Shown piece after piece: positions 46,955 through 59,393 of a stretch of DNA of 64,000 bases. The position numbers and the translations under genes were made by a program. Under the pieces are notes generated by a model that was given only the letters and a program-made list of their open reading frames with translations, ran no database searches and was not told where the DNA came from. Position 1 is the stretch's first letter. Each line of letters begins with the position of its first letter. The stretch is from Angomonas deanei (lineage: Eukaryota; Euglenozoa; Kinetoplastea; Trypanosomatida; Trypanosomatidae). The stretch lies in NCBI GenBank assembly GCA_903995115.1, contig LR877171.1:1-64000 (forward strand). The letters run 5' to 3'.

Positions 46955-49900
46955 TCACGTATAGGGAACACCGTCCAGACGGCGGACGAGTCTGTGGTGG
47001 CAAAAGCGTACTGCCCATAGTACGGCTAATACCGGTTTCTTCCACAGATCCACCACTGTCACCTGCCTTTCCTGACCCTCCTTCGTCGCAAGGAAGACAG
47101 GACACGCGAACATGTGTCGCACGGCTGACTGTATCCGAGGGTCCGCTTTCGCCATGGATTCGCGTCCAATCGGGGCGCCACACCGGATACATCTTTCCAC
47201 CACGTGGGAAAAGCCGCCAGCCAAGGGGCATGCTCCCACACGGAGGCGAAGGAGGTCCCGGTGCTCTCGGGGACGCAAACGGAGCGAGGAGATGTCTCGA
47301 CTGGGGCCAGTAATGCCAACACTGCCCCTTATCGAGTCCGTCACCACATCATACTCCTCCTTCAGGCCATTCAAACAGAAACGGCCAACATCCCCCAACC
47401 ACCGGGGGATGGTCGCCTGCTCAGAGCAGGCCGCGCGCGCCAGTGAGTCCACCGTGGGGTTTTGGCCCTCCCCACCCACGTGTGAAAACACAAAGACTAG
47501 GCGGATTTCAGCCGACGGTAAGGCCGCGAAGGTTGCCCAAATCTGCGCCCCTTCGGCATCCCGCTGGTGAAACGGGCCCGCTCGAAGGGCTTCCAACACC
47601 GCAAGGGAGTCGGTGGCTATCCGCAATGGCAGCCGCTGTACTTCCTCCGGTTGAGTGGCCAGCCATTCCGCCGTCGCGGTCAGGCCACCAAAAAGAGCCG
47701 CCCGCTCTACCGAATAGCTGCATGCCGGTCCCAACGAGAGAGAGCCGTGTAAGACAGGTCCCTCCGTCGAGTGGTAGAGGAGATAGGCTCCCCCGGACTC
47801 TTCTGAGCCAATCACCGACCCATCGGTCCACAACGTAACCCCGACATCGGGGGAGGAGCGCTGCAATTGCCGCGCATTAAAGGCGGCCAGCTGAACCGGG
47901 GTTGTCTTTGACTTGACCATGCGGCGACCATCGTCATATTGAAGGTCCATCCAGAAGCGGACTCTGGAGAGGGCCGAGATCACGCGCGAGAGCGGAGTGT
48001 CGTCAAAGAGGGCCCGGGAGGAGAGGACGGCGTCCGGCCGTGCTTGGAGCCACTCGAAATGGGAGTCGCGCCAGCAGTGGGAGGCCTTCACCAAATACTC
48101 CTGTTGAAGCACCAGGTGGTGTCCCATGTACAGCGGCAGGTCCTTCGGCGTATTGGGGGGAAGCAACAGAAGGTTCTTCTGTGGGACCGCACATCGGCTG
48201 CCCGTCGCCGAGGCCACCGAGAGCACAATGCTCAGCCGGAGGATCTGCGCTTTCGCATAATAATCCAATGGCCGCAAGCCCGCTTCCGCCAACATCACTT
48301 CACGACGTGGGTTAAAGATGGTACCCGTGATGATTTTGGCCATGTGAGCCCAAGCTTGTTCCAAGAGGTGATGGACGCGTTGGGCCGCCGTGGCCCAGAA
48401 ACCGCCAAGACAATACCGGAGGCGTGACCCAACCAAGGAGAGGATAATCATGCGAGCAATGCCGGGCCCCATCGAAGGGGAGGCAGTCTCCAATTGCGTG
48501 AGGCGCTCCGAGCACAGGGCCACCACCTGTTCCGCATGGTCGGAGAAGGTGAGGCGGGGATCTACCAGAACCCCGAGGATCGACAGAGGGGGCGTCGGTG
48601 CCCCCGTCACCGGGAGGGGGCGATGGTGATGGAACGGTCCACGGTCAGCGGTAGGCGGACCGGGCGGGTGGGGTATTTTGCCGAGGAATGGCGCGACGTC
48701 ACCCACATGCCCTGTGTCTTTGGGGAGACCTCAATCCCCATTTGGGCACCCCACCGGGAGATGACCGACAGTGTCTCTTGGGCGGCCGCTAGTGTACTAG
48801 CTGGCGTCACTCCACTGACCCAAAAGGTAAGGTCATCTGCATACGCCGCAAATCCCAGCATAGGGGCTGCATACGCATTACGCGGGAGGAGTGGATCGAC
48901 AAAGTGTTCCTGTTCTCCGTCCGCGAACCGCAGGGCAGCGCTGTGTTGTAGTAACCGTTCGCGGAGTAGGTTTTGCCCCTTGAGATACGAGGAGAGGCTG
49001 GACTGGGTCCGGAGGGCCTCTAGTTGAACGTACCCGGGGAGTTTATGCTGGTCCAACAACTTTCGGAGAGTGTCGAGTTGTGTAAGGAGTCCTTCCATGG
49101 CCAACGCCCACAGGAGAGGGCCTAGCACCGAGCCCTGAGGACAACCCACTTCGTATCCATGGCTTTTGGAGAACCGACCAGCGATAAACACCTGCATGCG
49201 GCGGCCTTTGAGGAAAGCCACCACCCATTGAATCAGTTCCTGAGGTGCCCCTCGTTGACGAAGGACGAGCTCCACTACCTCCGGCATGACTCGGCAGAAG
49301 GCATCTGTAAAGTCCACCGCCACACACAGCGTACAATGGCGAGCTTTATGATTTTCCGGGCTCCCCAGCGGCCCTGTCGGACCAGAAAAACGTAAGCGAC
49401 CCTGTTCCACCAGGCTACTGACAATGTGTGCCATAGCGGTTTCCGCAGAAAGACCAGGGCGAAAGCCAAACTGAAGCGGGTGAAGCGGCTGTTTGGCATG
49501 GTGGAGCGCATGAAGGAGGCGATCCCGGATGATGTGCTCCATGACGCGGCACTCCAATGCGGTGACTGCTACCGGACGGTAGGACGAAAGGTCCGTCCGG
49601 GGCTTCGGAGCACCCTTGTAAATAGGGATGACCTGGGCGTAGCGCCACTTGTGAGGGAGCTGAGACCTCTGCAGGGAGACGTCAAAGACCTGTCGGAGAA
49701 GCTCCAAACCTTCGGGGGTAGTTCCGCCAGGAACACCGGAATGAGACCAGAGGGGTCCGGGGCCTGGGAGCGACGGAGTCGCCGGACCGCCCCGGCCACC
49801 TCCGCCAGCGTGACCGGGAGGTGCTGCATGACCGTTGGAACGGAGAGCTGGGCAATGGCTGCCAAGCACTCACTCAGGTATTTCTGGGTGGCAGGAGAAG

Positions 49901-51428
49901 TCGAACGCTGGTGCTTTGCCCGGAAAAATACCGCCAGCGCATTCGCCTGTGCCCGCAGGGAGAGCGGGACACCGGTGCGGGGGCATGCCAGTCCGGGGGG
50001 AAGGTCAGTAGGAGGACTGAAGTTCTTCCATACCTCCCGCGTCCAGTCCACGGAGCGCCTTCCGTAGACCAGATGGCAGTAGTACGCATTCCTTTCCTCT
50101 TCCAAAATTTCCTTATAGTTCTCCCGGAAGCAGCGGATGTGTGCCAGGGCCCCGGCGTCCCTTTCTTTGATGGCTGCGAGCGCGCATTGATAGGACAGCT
50201 TCAGTTCCGGGGCAACTAGCCGGAGGGCGGGGTGGAAGGAAGACGCCCGGGGGCGCTGGGGGACCAACCGAAGGGTGCTAGCCTTCAGTCCTTCCCAGCG
50301 CCCGAACACCGCCGAGAGACTATCCCCCCTGAGTCGTACCTGAGGGTCCATCTCTGTCCATTTGGCACGCAGCGGTACCCAGTCCTCTACTTGAGTGAAC
50401 AGGTAGGCCGGACAACGCTTCGGGACTGGGGTGAAGGGTCGGAGACACGAGTCCACCGACAGGACGACCGGCCAGTGGTCCGAGAGAGCGTACAAGTCCA
50501 CGATGCTCCATACAGGGTGGGAAACACCGCGACGGGTTGGACCCAAGCAGGCCTCACCATTTTCACTATTCAGCACCGCGAATTTGGTGGTGAGGTGACG
50601 AGAGCAGATCGCCACATCGGGACTAGTGCCCTGGTCCACACGATCGGCGGCCGCCACGGCCCTCGCGCCCAGTGTGATAGGGCGAGTGAAGACTCGACGG
50701 TCATTGGCGATTCTCCAGGACGAGCCGGAGATGGACGCCTCCAACCATTTGCCTCGCGGGAACGCATTGTCCCTCAAGGTCTCGTGTGCTTCTGATGATA
50801 GCTGCACCTCGCAGCTAGGGCACCACCTCCAGTGCCGCGCGTTGAGATCTCCAACCACGATATCCATTTGGTGATGCTCATAGTAAGCCATCATCTCGTG
50901 GATGGGGTCCGAGTTGTCCAAGCATTCGGGGGGCCAATAGCAGTTGGCAATCCCATAAACCGATTGCAGGCTGGCACCGTCGTCCGTGACCAGTACCATG
51001 ACGTCATCGAAAGGGGGGGCCGGGTGGGGGGTGGAAGGAATGACTTCTACCGCATGCAGTCGTTCTCGGTGGATGAGGGTCACGACACCCCCGGAGAAAC
51101 GACCGGTCACCGGGTCCGCGGGGTGGAAGCGAGAGGCCGCCACCGAGTACCCCACCGCATGGAAAGCCTCAGCGTAGGCTGGAGTCCACGCGTGGACTTC
51201 CTGGAGACACAGGACGTCCGGCGGGTCACGTAAAGCAGAGAGGAGACGGGTGTACATGTCCATCTTCATGCCCTGCATGGCGCGCACGTTGTGGGAGAAG
51301 ACTTTAAAAGGACGCACCCGGGTTCGCCGGGTGCTCACGCGTTTTTTTGGTCTTCGAGGAGGATCGGGTAGAAGACCTGCGTTCGCTCCGGTAACGCTTC
51401 TACATATTCGTCCGGCACCATGTGCCAA
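46955..51428 (-). pseudogene. LINE A2 ORF2, frameshifted
   Basis: The same endonuclease-RT-RNase H protein as A1, split into open frames 49569-51428, 48607-49869 and 46955-48706 by two one-G losses in G runs (G6 to G5). A compensating pair of G-run changes near 51013-51030 leaves the endonuclease frame open with two residues changed. All domain motifs are still present. Confidence 0.85.
51314..51347 (-). promoter_or_regulatory. Programmed -1 frameshift signal (A2)
   Basis: Heptamer A AAA AAC at 51347-51341, a 6-nt spacer with TGA, and the same perfect 8-bp hairpin at 51314-51334, identical to A1. Confidence 0.8.
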
Positions 51429-52051
51429 ATTTGATCATAGACCTTCTCGACGTAGGCCATGAACGCCGGTTTTAGGTACTCGCGGAAGCGCTCCGGAAGC
51501 TTCGCCAGGTGGTACATGAGTTCGTTGAAGCAAACCATGCGCTCCTGATGGATCTCCTGCCAGGAAGGGTGGCCATCGGTCAGCCAGAGGGCGAACTGCT
51601 GAACCAGCTTGGAGAGGAGGAGGATGATAGATTTGATCTCCGGTGTAGCTTCCTCCGAATCAAACGCAATCTGGGCTACCGTTGCCAGAGACGGATCGTT
51701 CTTCCAGGTAAGCTGCGCCCGAGTCTCCATCTCGGTGGACTCCGCGACCAGTTGCTGCAGGGTTGCATTGTGCTGTTCCTTAAGGGCTTTTAGGGTGTAG
51801 TGTTGGCCGGAGTTTTCAATCTCCAGGCACCTGTTCCTGACTTCCAGCATGTGCACTTTAAACTGCTGCGACCACATTGTCTCATTGGTGGTGTCCAGGC
51901 GGGACCGCACCTCCTCCATGCTATGCTTTTGCGTCTCCGTAAGCTCCAACAGGGTCTGGAGTTTCGCTTGCTCCAGTCGCAGTTGGCCATTGAGATCAGA
52001 GTTCAGCACCGACTGCATGTGGACGTCGCTGGTGAGGCGCTGATTGTCCAT
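51335..52051 (-). CDS. LINE A2 ORF1b: coiled-coil protein
   Basis: 238 residues from the ATG at 52051, identical in translation to A1 ORF1b. The overlap with the ORF1a stop (52075) and the reading-frame relation are unchanged, so the ORF1a/ORF1b split predates the duplication. Confidence 0.65.
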   Translation of the reverse strand: MDNQRLTSDVHMQSVLNSDLNGQLRLEQAKLQTLLELTETQKHSMEEVRSRLDTTNETMWSQQFKVHMLEVRNRCLEIENSGQHYTLKALKEQHNATLQQLVAESTEMETRAQLTWKNDPSLATVAQIAFDSEEATPEIKSIILLLSKLVQQFALWLTDGHPSWQEIHQERMVCFNELMYHLAKLPERFREYLKPAFMAYVEKVYDQIWHMVPDEYVEALPERTQVFYPILLEDQKNA

Positions 52052-52074
52052 CGCCAGGTGGCGGGCCCAGGTGA

Positions 52075-54389
52075 TCAACGGCTGTCCCGTTTCTCGGCCG
52101 ACTCCATGAGCTCGGTCACATGGTCGCGCTCCGCCTCTAAGGAATCTTGCATGTCGCCGATGCAGAGGTTCGTGATTTGGAGCTGCTGTGCACGATCGGC
52201 CTCGTGCATCGCAATCCGATTCTGTTCCCGTTGGGCGCTCAACTCTTGTACTTGTCCGTGCACCTGTCGAAGGACCTGAAGTTGGTAGGCTCGGCCCTCC
52301 TCCGAGGTGGCGTGGATCCCCTGTTGGTGTTGTTTTTCCAGCGCTACCTCCTCCGACATGCAGAGGTACGCCTGCTGGGTAACTTCTAGGTTCCCCTGGG
52401 CGATCTCCAGTTGATGAACCGCCGCTTCCCCTGCCCGGCGAAGGGAGGCTTCTCTCCGGCCATGCTCATAGGTGGCCCGCTCCGCCGCGATCGCCGTGCG
52501 ACCCAGCTCCCTCTGGGCTTGGAGCGCGCGTTCGGCATAGTGGTCCACCTCCCGCGCCAGGGATTCCCGGTCGTGGGAGGCGTTCCGCAGTTGTGCGGAA
52601 AGTACAACCTCCCGCACTAGGGCTTCCTCGCGGCTGTGGGAGAGAGCCCTGTTCTGTTGGGAGAGGTCCTGAGTCTGCTGAGAGAGGGTCTGGACCGTCT
52701 CTGACAACTCCGCCACCACTGGGTGGGGACCCATGAACTCCGCCACGGAGTCGTGGGAGCGCGGCGTGGAGGGTTGGTTCTTGTACCTCGTGTGCCAGTT
52801 CGCATCGAGTTCCTCACTCCTGGCCTCACTAGTTGGCATAGCGGGCGGGGGCGTGCGGGTCGGGAGACGCATGGTACGCCGCTTGGTGGGGGGTCCTCCA
52901 AACTCCGTGGGCGGCAGGTGGTGAGGAGACGGGGAGCGAGTGGAGGACTCCTCCGATTCGTACGACTCCACGGTGTAGACCAGGGGCTCCGGCTGTGACT
53001 CCACCGTGTACTGTGGCGACCCATCCACCGAATCCGCGTGGCGTCGCCGCGGCACGTCCGCCGGGACCACCTCTTGCGGATGCTTCGCAGCCTCTTCCGC
53101 CGCTTGTGCTTCCTCCAACTTTCGACGTTTCTCGTAGTCTTCACTAAAGGTCACCGGCACCTTTTCCGCTTCGGGGACTTCGAGAAACCCGCGATTACCC
53201 GGAGGACGACAAGCTGGCTTGGGGGCAGGTTTGGGGGCATACTGTTCGATGGGTCCACCGAAGGTGGGCAATTCTTCCTTCTGCGTCTCTGCCGGGGGGG
53301 CCACTGCCGCCTTGGGGGCCTTTGCAATGTCGGACAAGGTTTTCCGCAGCCACGTCATCGACAAGGGGGCTGCGGGAGCGAGGTAATCTTTTCCGCCAAG
53401 TCGGAAACCTGAAAGGTTTTTGAAAAGCTTGGCGTTCAGCGGATGGAGGAGCTTGGTCGCTTTTTCCTTGACGGCAGCGGCGTTGAGCCCACTGGCCCCC
53501 TTTTGGGGGTGGGGCGTCGGGCGTTCTGGGGAGCAGGGCGAGCTAAAGGCTTGGACACCGCTTTTGCCTTCTCTTGCTTCTGAGCAAAGGTGTGCGCATG
53601 CTGTGGACCCTTCTGCCGTCTGGTGGAGGCTGACCGGTGTTGACCGGCTCCCTTGGACTGGGTACCTGTCCTAGCCCTGGACTTGTCTTTTCCCTCCATC
53701 GAATCGAGTCTTGTAGTAACCTGAGAGAGGGAAAGGTGGAAGTCCATCATCTGTTGCTGCAACCTCTCCAGGTGTTGCGTAACTACGAGGAGAGTGGGAT
53801 CAACGGGGGAAGCCAGCTGTTGCTGGGGGGCAGAAGGCTGTTGCTGAGGGGCAGCTAGCGGTTGCTGGAGGGCAGCTGGCTGATGCCGGGGTGATTTCAC
53901 CAGCCCAGCATCGGCACCTGCTGCAGGGGTTTCATTGCTCGCAGCTGCCAAGAGTCCCATGAGCTCCTGGAGAGCACTCCACGAGAGAGTAGGTCCCGGG
54001 TTTCTTTCCACATTACCCATCACCAGTTGAAGGAGGATATCCGATCGACGGCGGACGGACTTGCACAGCGGTGTTTGGGCGACACCGTGTAAAGACACGA
54101 TCCTTCTTCTGACCATTCCCGGCCTTAGTGCGGTCTGCACGGCGCGGGCATCGAGCGTGCGCTTCTTGTTGGCGCGGACGATGGAGGCGGCCTCCGTGGC
54201 AACGCGCTCGAACACGTCGTTCACAAAGGAGTTGAGCACCTTCACGGTGCGGCCGGAGAGCGACATCTGCTTGTTGAGGGCCTTGAGAGATCGGGAAATG
54301 TAAATGTTCCAGCTGCGGTGGGGCTTGCGGTTGGAGCGCTTGCCAGCCTTCTTGCCAGCGCGGCGGGGAGCGGACTTGGGAGTGGCCAT
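52075..54389 (-). pseudogene. H2B-2A-ORF1a fusion of LINE A2, frameshifted
   Basis: From the H2B ATG at 54389 the frame runs through H2B(1-87) and the 2A motif into ORF1a but leaves frame near 53510, where one G is missing relative to A1. The remainder is open at 52075-53364 and beyond. The leader just before the ATG carries GGGGGCGG in place of the G7 run (plus-strand view at 54395), a variant shared only with the H2B gene at 59736. Confidence 0.8.
53991..54014 (-). other. 2A-like motif (A2)
   Basis: Encodes NVERNPGP, unchanged from A1 and in frame with the H2B ATG. Confidence 0.8.
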
Positions 54390-54762
54390 TTTTGGGGGCG
54401 GTGATGAAGAGTAGTGTGGTAGCGAAAGAACTAGGGTGGTGGGGAGGCGAGAGAGACAGAAGTGTGGTGGTCGTCGTGCTTGCATCAAGGTGCGCGCCGT
54501 CGTGCGTTGAGACCTGAGTGAGGCCCGGGGCGGGAAGGAAATTCACAACATAAATAAAATAATAAAACAATATATATCTATATGAGAGTGCACACGGGCG
54601 TGCGCTTACGCATAACCGTAGAGGATCTGGCCCTTCTTGCGCAGAGCGGACACAATGTCGGACGCCTTGACCGTCTTCGCGCGGCTGTATTCCGTATAAG
54701 AGGTGGCAGTGCGGACGACATCCTCGACGTAGCTCTTGAGAACACGACGGACTTCTTCGTAG
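54130..54762. repeat. 633-bp target duplication, right copy (LINE A2)
   Basis: The counterpart of 45946-46578. Confidence 0.85.
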
Positions 54763-54905
54763 ACCTCTCCGCTGATGCGCCTGACGCCACCGCGACGTGC
54801 GAGGCGGCGGATGGAGCCGCGGGAAATGGACTTGATGTTGTCGCGCAGAAGCTTCTTCTGCTGGCGAGCGCTGCCCTTCGCTTCAGATCTCTTGCCCTTG
54901 GCCAT
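54606..54905 (-). CDS. H4: Histone H4 (copy 6)
   Basis: Intact 99-residue H4 directly upstream of the A2-fused H2B. Confidence 0.97.
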   Translation of the reverse strand: MAKGKRSEAKGSARQQKKLLRDNIKSISRGSIRRLARRGGVRRISGEVYEEVRRVLKSYVEDVVRTATSYTEYSRAKTVKASDIVSALRKKGQILYGYA

Positions 54906-55135
54906 CGAGGTAAAGTGGGTTGGGTGGTGGAAAGTGTGGTAGGTGGAAAACCTTCAGAGGGGGGTGGAGAAAGAGAAAGAGAAGGAGAAAAGAGAGCGTG
55001 TGGGTTGAATGCGGGGTACGTGCAGATGCGTGGTACAAGTAGCAGGTGTCGTCGGCGGCAGTCTCGCCGCATCAAACTCACAGGGAGTGAAACCGAACTC
55101 ATAAACAAAAATATCTATAGAAGGGATGGCACCGT

Positions 55136-55525
55136 TTAGTGGCGGTCACCGCGGAGGCGGAGAGCGAGCTGGAGGTCGCGGGGCATCAGGGTCACGCGCT
55201 TGCTGTTGAGAGAGGCGAGGTTGGCGTCGGCGAGCAGGGAGACAACGTAGGCCTCCGTGGACTCCTGCAGGGCGAGGATGGCCGAGCTCTGGAATCTCAA
55301 ACCTTCCTTCTGTGCAGACGCAATCTCGCGAACGAGTCTCTGGAAAGGAGCGCGCTGGATCAGCAAGTCGGTGGAGCGCTGGAACTTGCGCACCTCACGG
55401 AGAGCCACCGTACCTGGGCGCCAGCGGTGGGCGCGCTTGGTGCCGGACGCGGCGCGGGGAGCCTTCTTGCTCTTCTTGGAGGTGATGCTGCGCTTAGCGC
55501 GGGAAGTTTCCTTGGTGCGGGACAT
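55136..55525 (-). CDS. H3: Histone H3 (copy 6)
   Basis: Intact 129-residue H3. With H4 copy 6 and the uninterrupted H2A upstream of it, it repeats the gene order seen beside A1. Confidence 0.97.
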   Translation of the reverse strand: MSRTKETSRAKRSITSKKSKKAPRAASGTKRAHRWRPGTVALREVRKFQRSTDLLIQRAPFQRLVREIASAQKEGLRFQSSAILALQESTEAYVVSLLADANLASLNSKRVTLMPRDLQLALRLRGDRH

Positions 55526-55725
55526 GAAGTGTGGTGGGGGTGGTGTGTAGGGATAGAGAACTGGAGATGGGGAGGGAGGGGGAGAGGGTGTCGTCGCCAT
55601 AAATAAATAAAAAAAAAAAGAAAAAAAGGGAGCACACGGCGGGGAGGGAGCATCTCGACACCAACCGGCAAAAACGTCAAGATGAATTGGAAATCAAAAT
55701 ATCTATAAAAATGCGCTCAGCGTGC

Positions 55726-56136
55726 TTAGGCGCTGGGGGTGGACTTCTTGGCGCGCTTGGAGCTCTTCTTGTGCTTCTTGGCGACGGCCTTGCTCACGGT
55801 CGGCACCACGCCGCCCTTGGAGATGGTCACGTTCTGGAGCAGCTTGCTGAGGTCGTCGTCGTGGCGGACGGCGAGGGTGAGGGTGCGGGGCGTCAGGCGG
55901 CGCACCTTCTTGCCGCTTTGCGTCGCGGCCTTCACGGAAAGCTCAAGTACTTCCGCAACCACGTATTCGAGTACCGCAGCGAGGTAGGTGGCGCCAGAGG
56001 CACTCACGCGGCGGGCGTACTGTCCGCGGCGGAGGAGAGAGCCCACGCGGCCGATGGGGAAGATCAGACCGGCCTTGGCGGACTTGGAGCTGCCAGACTT
56101 GCGGGAAGCCTTCTTAGCGGAGCGGGGAGTGGCCAT
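55726..56136 (-). CDS. H2A: Histone H2A, uninterrupted (copy 5)
   Basis: The second of the two whole H2A genes, 136 residues with the same protein as copy 2. Both whole copies sit one quartet upstream of a LINE A copy, so they are probably duplicates of one ancestral unit. Confidence 0.97.
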   Translation of the reverse strand: MATPRSAKKASRKSGSSKSAKAGLIFPIGRVGSLLRRGQYARRVSASGATYLAAVLEYVVAEVLELSVKAATQSGKKVRRLTPRTLTLAVRHDDDLSKLLQNVTISKGGVVPTVSKAVAKKHKKSSKRAKKSTPSA

Positions 56137-56479
56137 TTGAAAGTTAGAAAAGGGTGTGCTGGAAAAGTGTAAACTAACCAAGTGAGAGAAAGAAAGAAAA
56201 GAAGAAAAAAAAAATTGAAGTGGTGCGTGCATGCCACCCCGGCATCTACAGGAGATGTCGAGGAGCCTGCCACACGCTGGCTGGGGTGAGCATGAGCGTG
56301 TGGGGAGGGCTATGGGTTTTGTGGCGTGTAGCGCGCATCACTTTCCCGGGGGCGGAACAGGTTCTCATCGTGTTGCTCGGTGGGGCAACGGCACATGGTC
56401 GGAAAGAGAATTCAAAAAATCACAACATGAAACAAGAGAAAGAAAATGAAATATCTATAAATGTTTGTGGGCGCGCGGT

Positions 56480-56821
56480 TTAGCGGGTGGCGGCGTTGAG
56501 TGCCTTGCTGGCCTCGGCGATGCCGTGGCGGCACAATTCGGCGGGGAGCACCACACGGATGGCGGTCTGCACGGCGCGGGCATCGAGCGTGCGCTTCTTG
56601 TTGGCGCGGACGATGGAGGCGGCCTCCGTGGCAACGCGCTCGAACACGTCGTTCACAAAGGAGTTGAGCACCTTCACGGTGCGGCCGGAGAGCGACATCT
56701 GCTTGTTGAGGGCCTTGAGAGATCGGGAAATGTAAATGTTCCAGCTGCGGTGGGGCTTGCGGTTGGAGCGCTTGCCAGCCTTCTTGCCAGCGCGGCGGGG
56801 AGCGGACTTGGGAGTGGCCAT
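56480..56821 (-). CDS. H2B: Histone H2B (copy 6)
   Basis: Intact 113-residue H2B upstream of the whole H2A copy 5. Confidence 0.97.
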   Translation of the reverse strand: MATPKSAPRRAGKKAGKRSNRKPHRSWNIYISRSLKALNKQMSLSGRTVKVLNSFVNDVFERVATEAASIVRANKKRTLDARAVQTAIRVVLPAELCRHGIAEASKALNAATR

Positions 56822-57036
56822 TTTTGGGGGGGTGATGAAGAGTAGTGTGGTAGCGAAAGAACTAGGGTGGTGGGGAGGCGAGAGAGACAGAAGTGTGGTG
56901 GTCGTCGTGCTTGCATCAAGGTGCGCGCCGTCGTGCGTTGAGACCTGAGTGAGGCCCGGGGCGGGAAGGAAATTCACAACATAAATAAAATAATAAAACA
57001 ATATATATCTATATGAGAGTGCACACGGGCGTGCGC

Positions 57037-57336
57037 TTACGCATAACCGTAGAGGATCTGGCCCTTCTTGCGCAGAGCGGACACAATGTCGGACGCCTTG
57101 ACCGTCTTCGCGCGGCTGTATTCCGTATAAGAGGTGGCAGTGCGGACGACATCCTCGACGTAGCTCTTGAGAACACGACGGACTTCTTCGTAGACCTCTC
57201 CGCTGATGCGCCTGACGCCACCGCGACGTGCGAGGCGGCGGATGGAGCCGCGGGAAATGGACTTGATGTTGTCGCGCAGAAGCTTCTTCTGCTGGCGAGC
57301 GCTGCCCTTCGCTTCAGATCTCTTGCCCTTGGCCAT
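57037..57336 (-). CDS. H4: Histone H4 (copy 7)
   Basis: Intact 99-residue H4 with the longer leader form also seen at 26133 and 30645. Confidence 0.97.
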   Translation of the reverse strand: MAKGKRSEAKGSARQQKKLLRDNIKSISRGSIRRLARRGGVRRISGEVYEEVRRVLKSYVEDVVRTATSYTEYSRAKTVKASDIVSALRKKGQILYGYA

Positions 57337-57570
57337 CGAGGTAAAGTGTGTGGGTTGGGTGGTGGAAAGTGTGGTAGGTGGAAAACCTTCAGAGGGGGGT
57401 GGAGAAAGAGAAAGAGAAGGAGAAAAGAGAGCGTGTGGGTTGAATGCGGGGTACGTGCAGATGCGTGGTACAAGTAGCAGGTGTCGTCGGCGGCAGTCTC
57501 GCCGCATCAAACTCACAGGGAGTGAAACCGAACTCATAAACAAAAATATCTATAGAAGGGATGGCACCGT

Positions 57571-57960
57571 TTAGTGGCGGTCACCGCGGAGGCGGAGAGC
57601 GAGCTGGAGGTCGCGGGGCATCAGGGTCACGCGCTTGCTGTTGAGAGAGGCGAGGTTGGCGTCGGCGAGCAGGGAGACAACGTAGGCCTCCGTGGACTCC
57701 TGCAGGGCGAGGATGGCCGAGCTCTGGAATCTCAAACCTTCCTTCTGTGCAGACGCAATCTCGCGAACGAGTCTCTGGAAAGGAGCGCGCTGGATCAGCA
57801 AGTCGGTGGAGCGCTGGAACTTGCGCACCTCACGGAGAGCCACCGTACCTGGGCGCCAGCGGTGGGCGCGCTTGGTGCCGGACGCGGCGCGGGGAGCCTT
57901 CTTGCTCTTCTTGGAGGTGATGCTGCGCTTAGCGCGGGAAGTTTCCTTGGTGCGGGACAT
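57571..57960 (-). CDS. H3: Histone H3 (copy 7)
   Basis: Intact 129-residue H3, the most upstream H3 of the array. The leader has an uninterrupted 17-base T run on the coding strand. Confidence 0.97.
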   Translation of the reverse strand: MSRTKETSRAKRSITSKKSKKAPRAASGTKRAHRWRPGTVALREVRKFQRSTDLLIQRAPFQRLVREIASAQKEGLRFQSSAILALQESTEAYVVSLLADANLASLNSKRVTLMPRDLQLALRLRGDRH

Positions 57961-58158
57961 GAAGTGTGGTGGGGGTGGTGTGTAGGGATAGAGAACTGGA
58001 GATGGGGAGGGAGGGGGAGAGGGTGTCGTCGCCATAAATAAATAAAAAAAAAAAAAAAAAGGGAGCACACGGCGGGGAGGGAGCATCTCGACACCAACCG
58101 GCAAAAACGTCAAGATGAATTGGAAATCAAAATATCTATAAAAATGCGCTCAGCGTGC

Positions 58159-59393
58159 TTAGGCGCTGGGGGTGGACTTCTTGGCGCGCTTGGAGCTCTT
58201 CTTGTGCTTCTTGGCGACGGCCTTGCTCACGGTCGGCACCACGCCGCCCTTGGAGATGGTCACGTTCTGGAGCAGCTTGCTGAGGTCGTCGTCGTGGCGG
58301 ACGGCGAGGGTGAGGGTGCGGGGCGTCAGGCGGCGCACCTTCTTGCCGCTTTGCGTCGCGGCCTTCACGGAAAGCTCAAGTACTTCCGCAACCACGTATT
58401 CCTCGTAAATGGAGCCAAAAAGATGGCAATTTTAATATACAGAAAAAATAAACGACGTTGCGGGTAATTGAGCAAACCGAAAAGCGATAGCCACCACATA
58501 CGGAGCCAAAATCCGTCCCACCTAGCACGTTTTATAGATATAAAAAAAAAAACGAAAATAAGCCAAAGAAGTTACACTGGAGATATACAAAGACAGGTAA
58601 CTAAGGGGGAGTGATCATGCTAATTGTCCAACTGGATGAATATAATACCATTCAGATACAAACAATTCAGCGGCTTCCGAAAAGAAGCAAAAAGAAAAGC
58701 GCTGCTTCTTAATATATGCGGATGGGTAACGAAGGTACTCGCGCAACAAGCTAGTAGAGTCTGTGCTCGTGGAACCTCAACGGGAACCACGCAGACTGGT
58801 ACTAGGGCTGAGTATATTGGCAAAGAGAACAAGAGTATAGACGACTCCTGTAGGGCACAAATACCAGCGGATTTGGGGGACTTAAGAAGCAGAAGGCTGC
58901 CTCTACATCGGGAAAGAGGGTGATCATGAATAGACATGTCACCAACTAGTAGGGTCTGGACTCGCAGATCTGTGCCCGCGAAGACAACTACTAGGACTAA
59001 AGCATTATGGTTTACAAATTCCAGGAGATTTCGATACACACTATGACCAAGCTCCGAAAGTACCTTATCATAGCATCTGGTAGGCCAAGATATTGTAGTG
59101 TCGCGATCCAAATGATGCGACAGGGATCCGAATAATTAAGTCAGTATCCAGTTGATCTGACAATCGGGAGTATATAATACTAATCAGCTCACTACCAGTA
59201 TGGTAAAGCGGTCCAGGAATGATTCGAGTACCGCAGCGAGGTAGGTGGCGCCAGAGGCACTCACGCGGCGGGCGTACTGTCCGCGGCGGAGGAGAGAGCC
59301 CACGCGGCCGATGGGGAAGATCAGACCGGCCTTGGCGGACTTGGAGCTGCCAGACTTGCGGGAAGCCTTCTTAGCGGAGCGGGGAGTGGCCAT
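58159..59393 (-). pseudogene. Histone H2A interrupted by insertion C (copy 6)
   Basis: Halves 59226-59393 and 58159-58401 with C between them. It is the most upstream H2A, next to the first H2B of the array. Confidence 0.85.
58402..59221 (-). mobile_element. Insertion C, copy 5
   Basis: 820 bp, with ATTC duplicates at 58398-58401 and 59222-59225. Confidence 0.75.

Larger units (their letters stand above)
46579..54129 (-). mobile_element. LINE A2, second copy of element A with small frameshifts
   Basis: 7551 bp, nearly identical to A1 with the same two junctions, so most likely a segmental duplicate of A1 rather than a new insertion. Differences are mainly single-base length changes in G and T runs, three of which shift coding frames (near 48616, 49716 and 53510). 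Homopolymer sequencing error is a possible cause. Confidence 0.88.
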
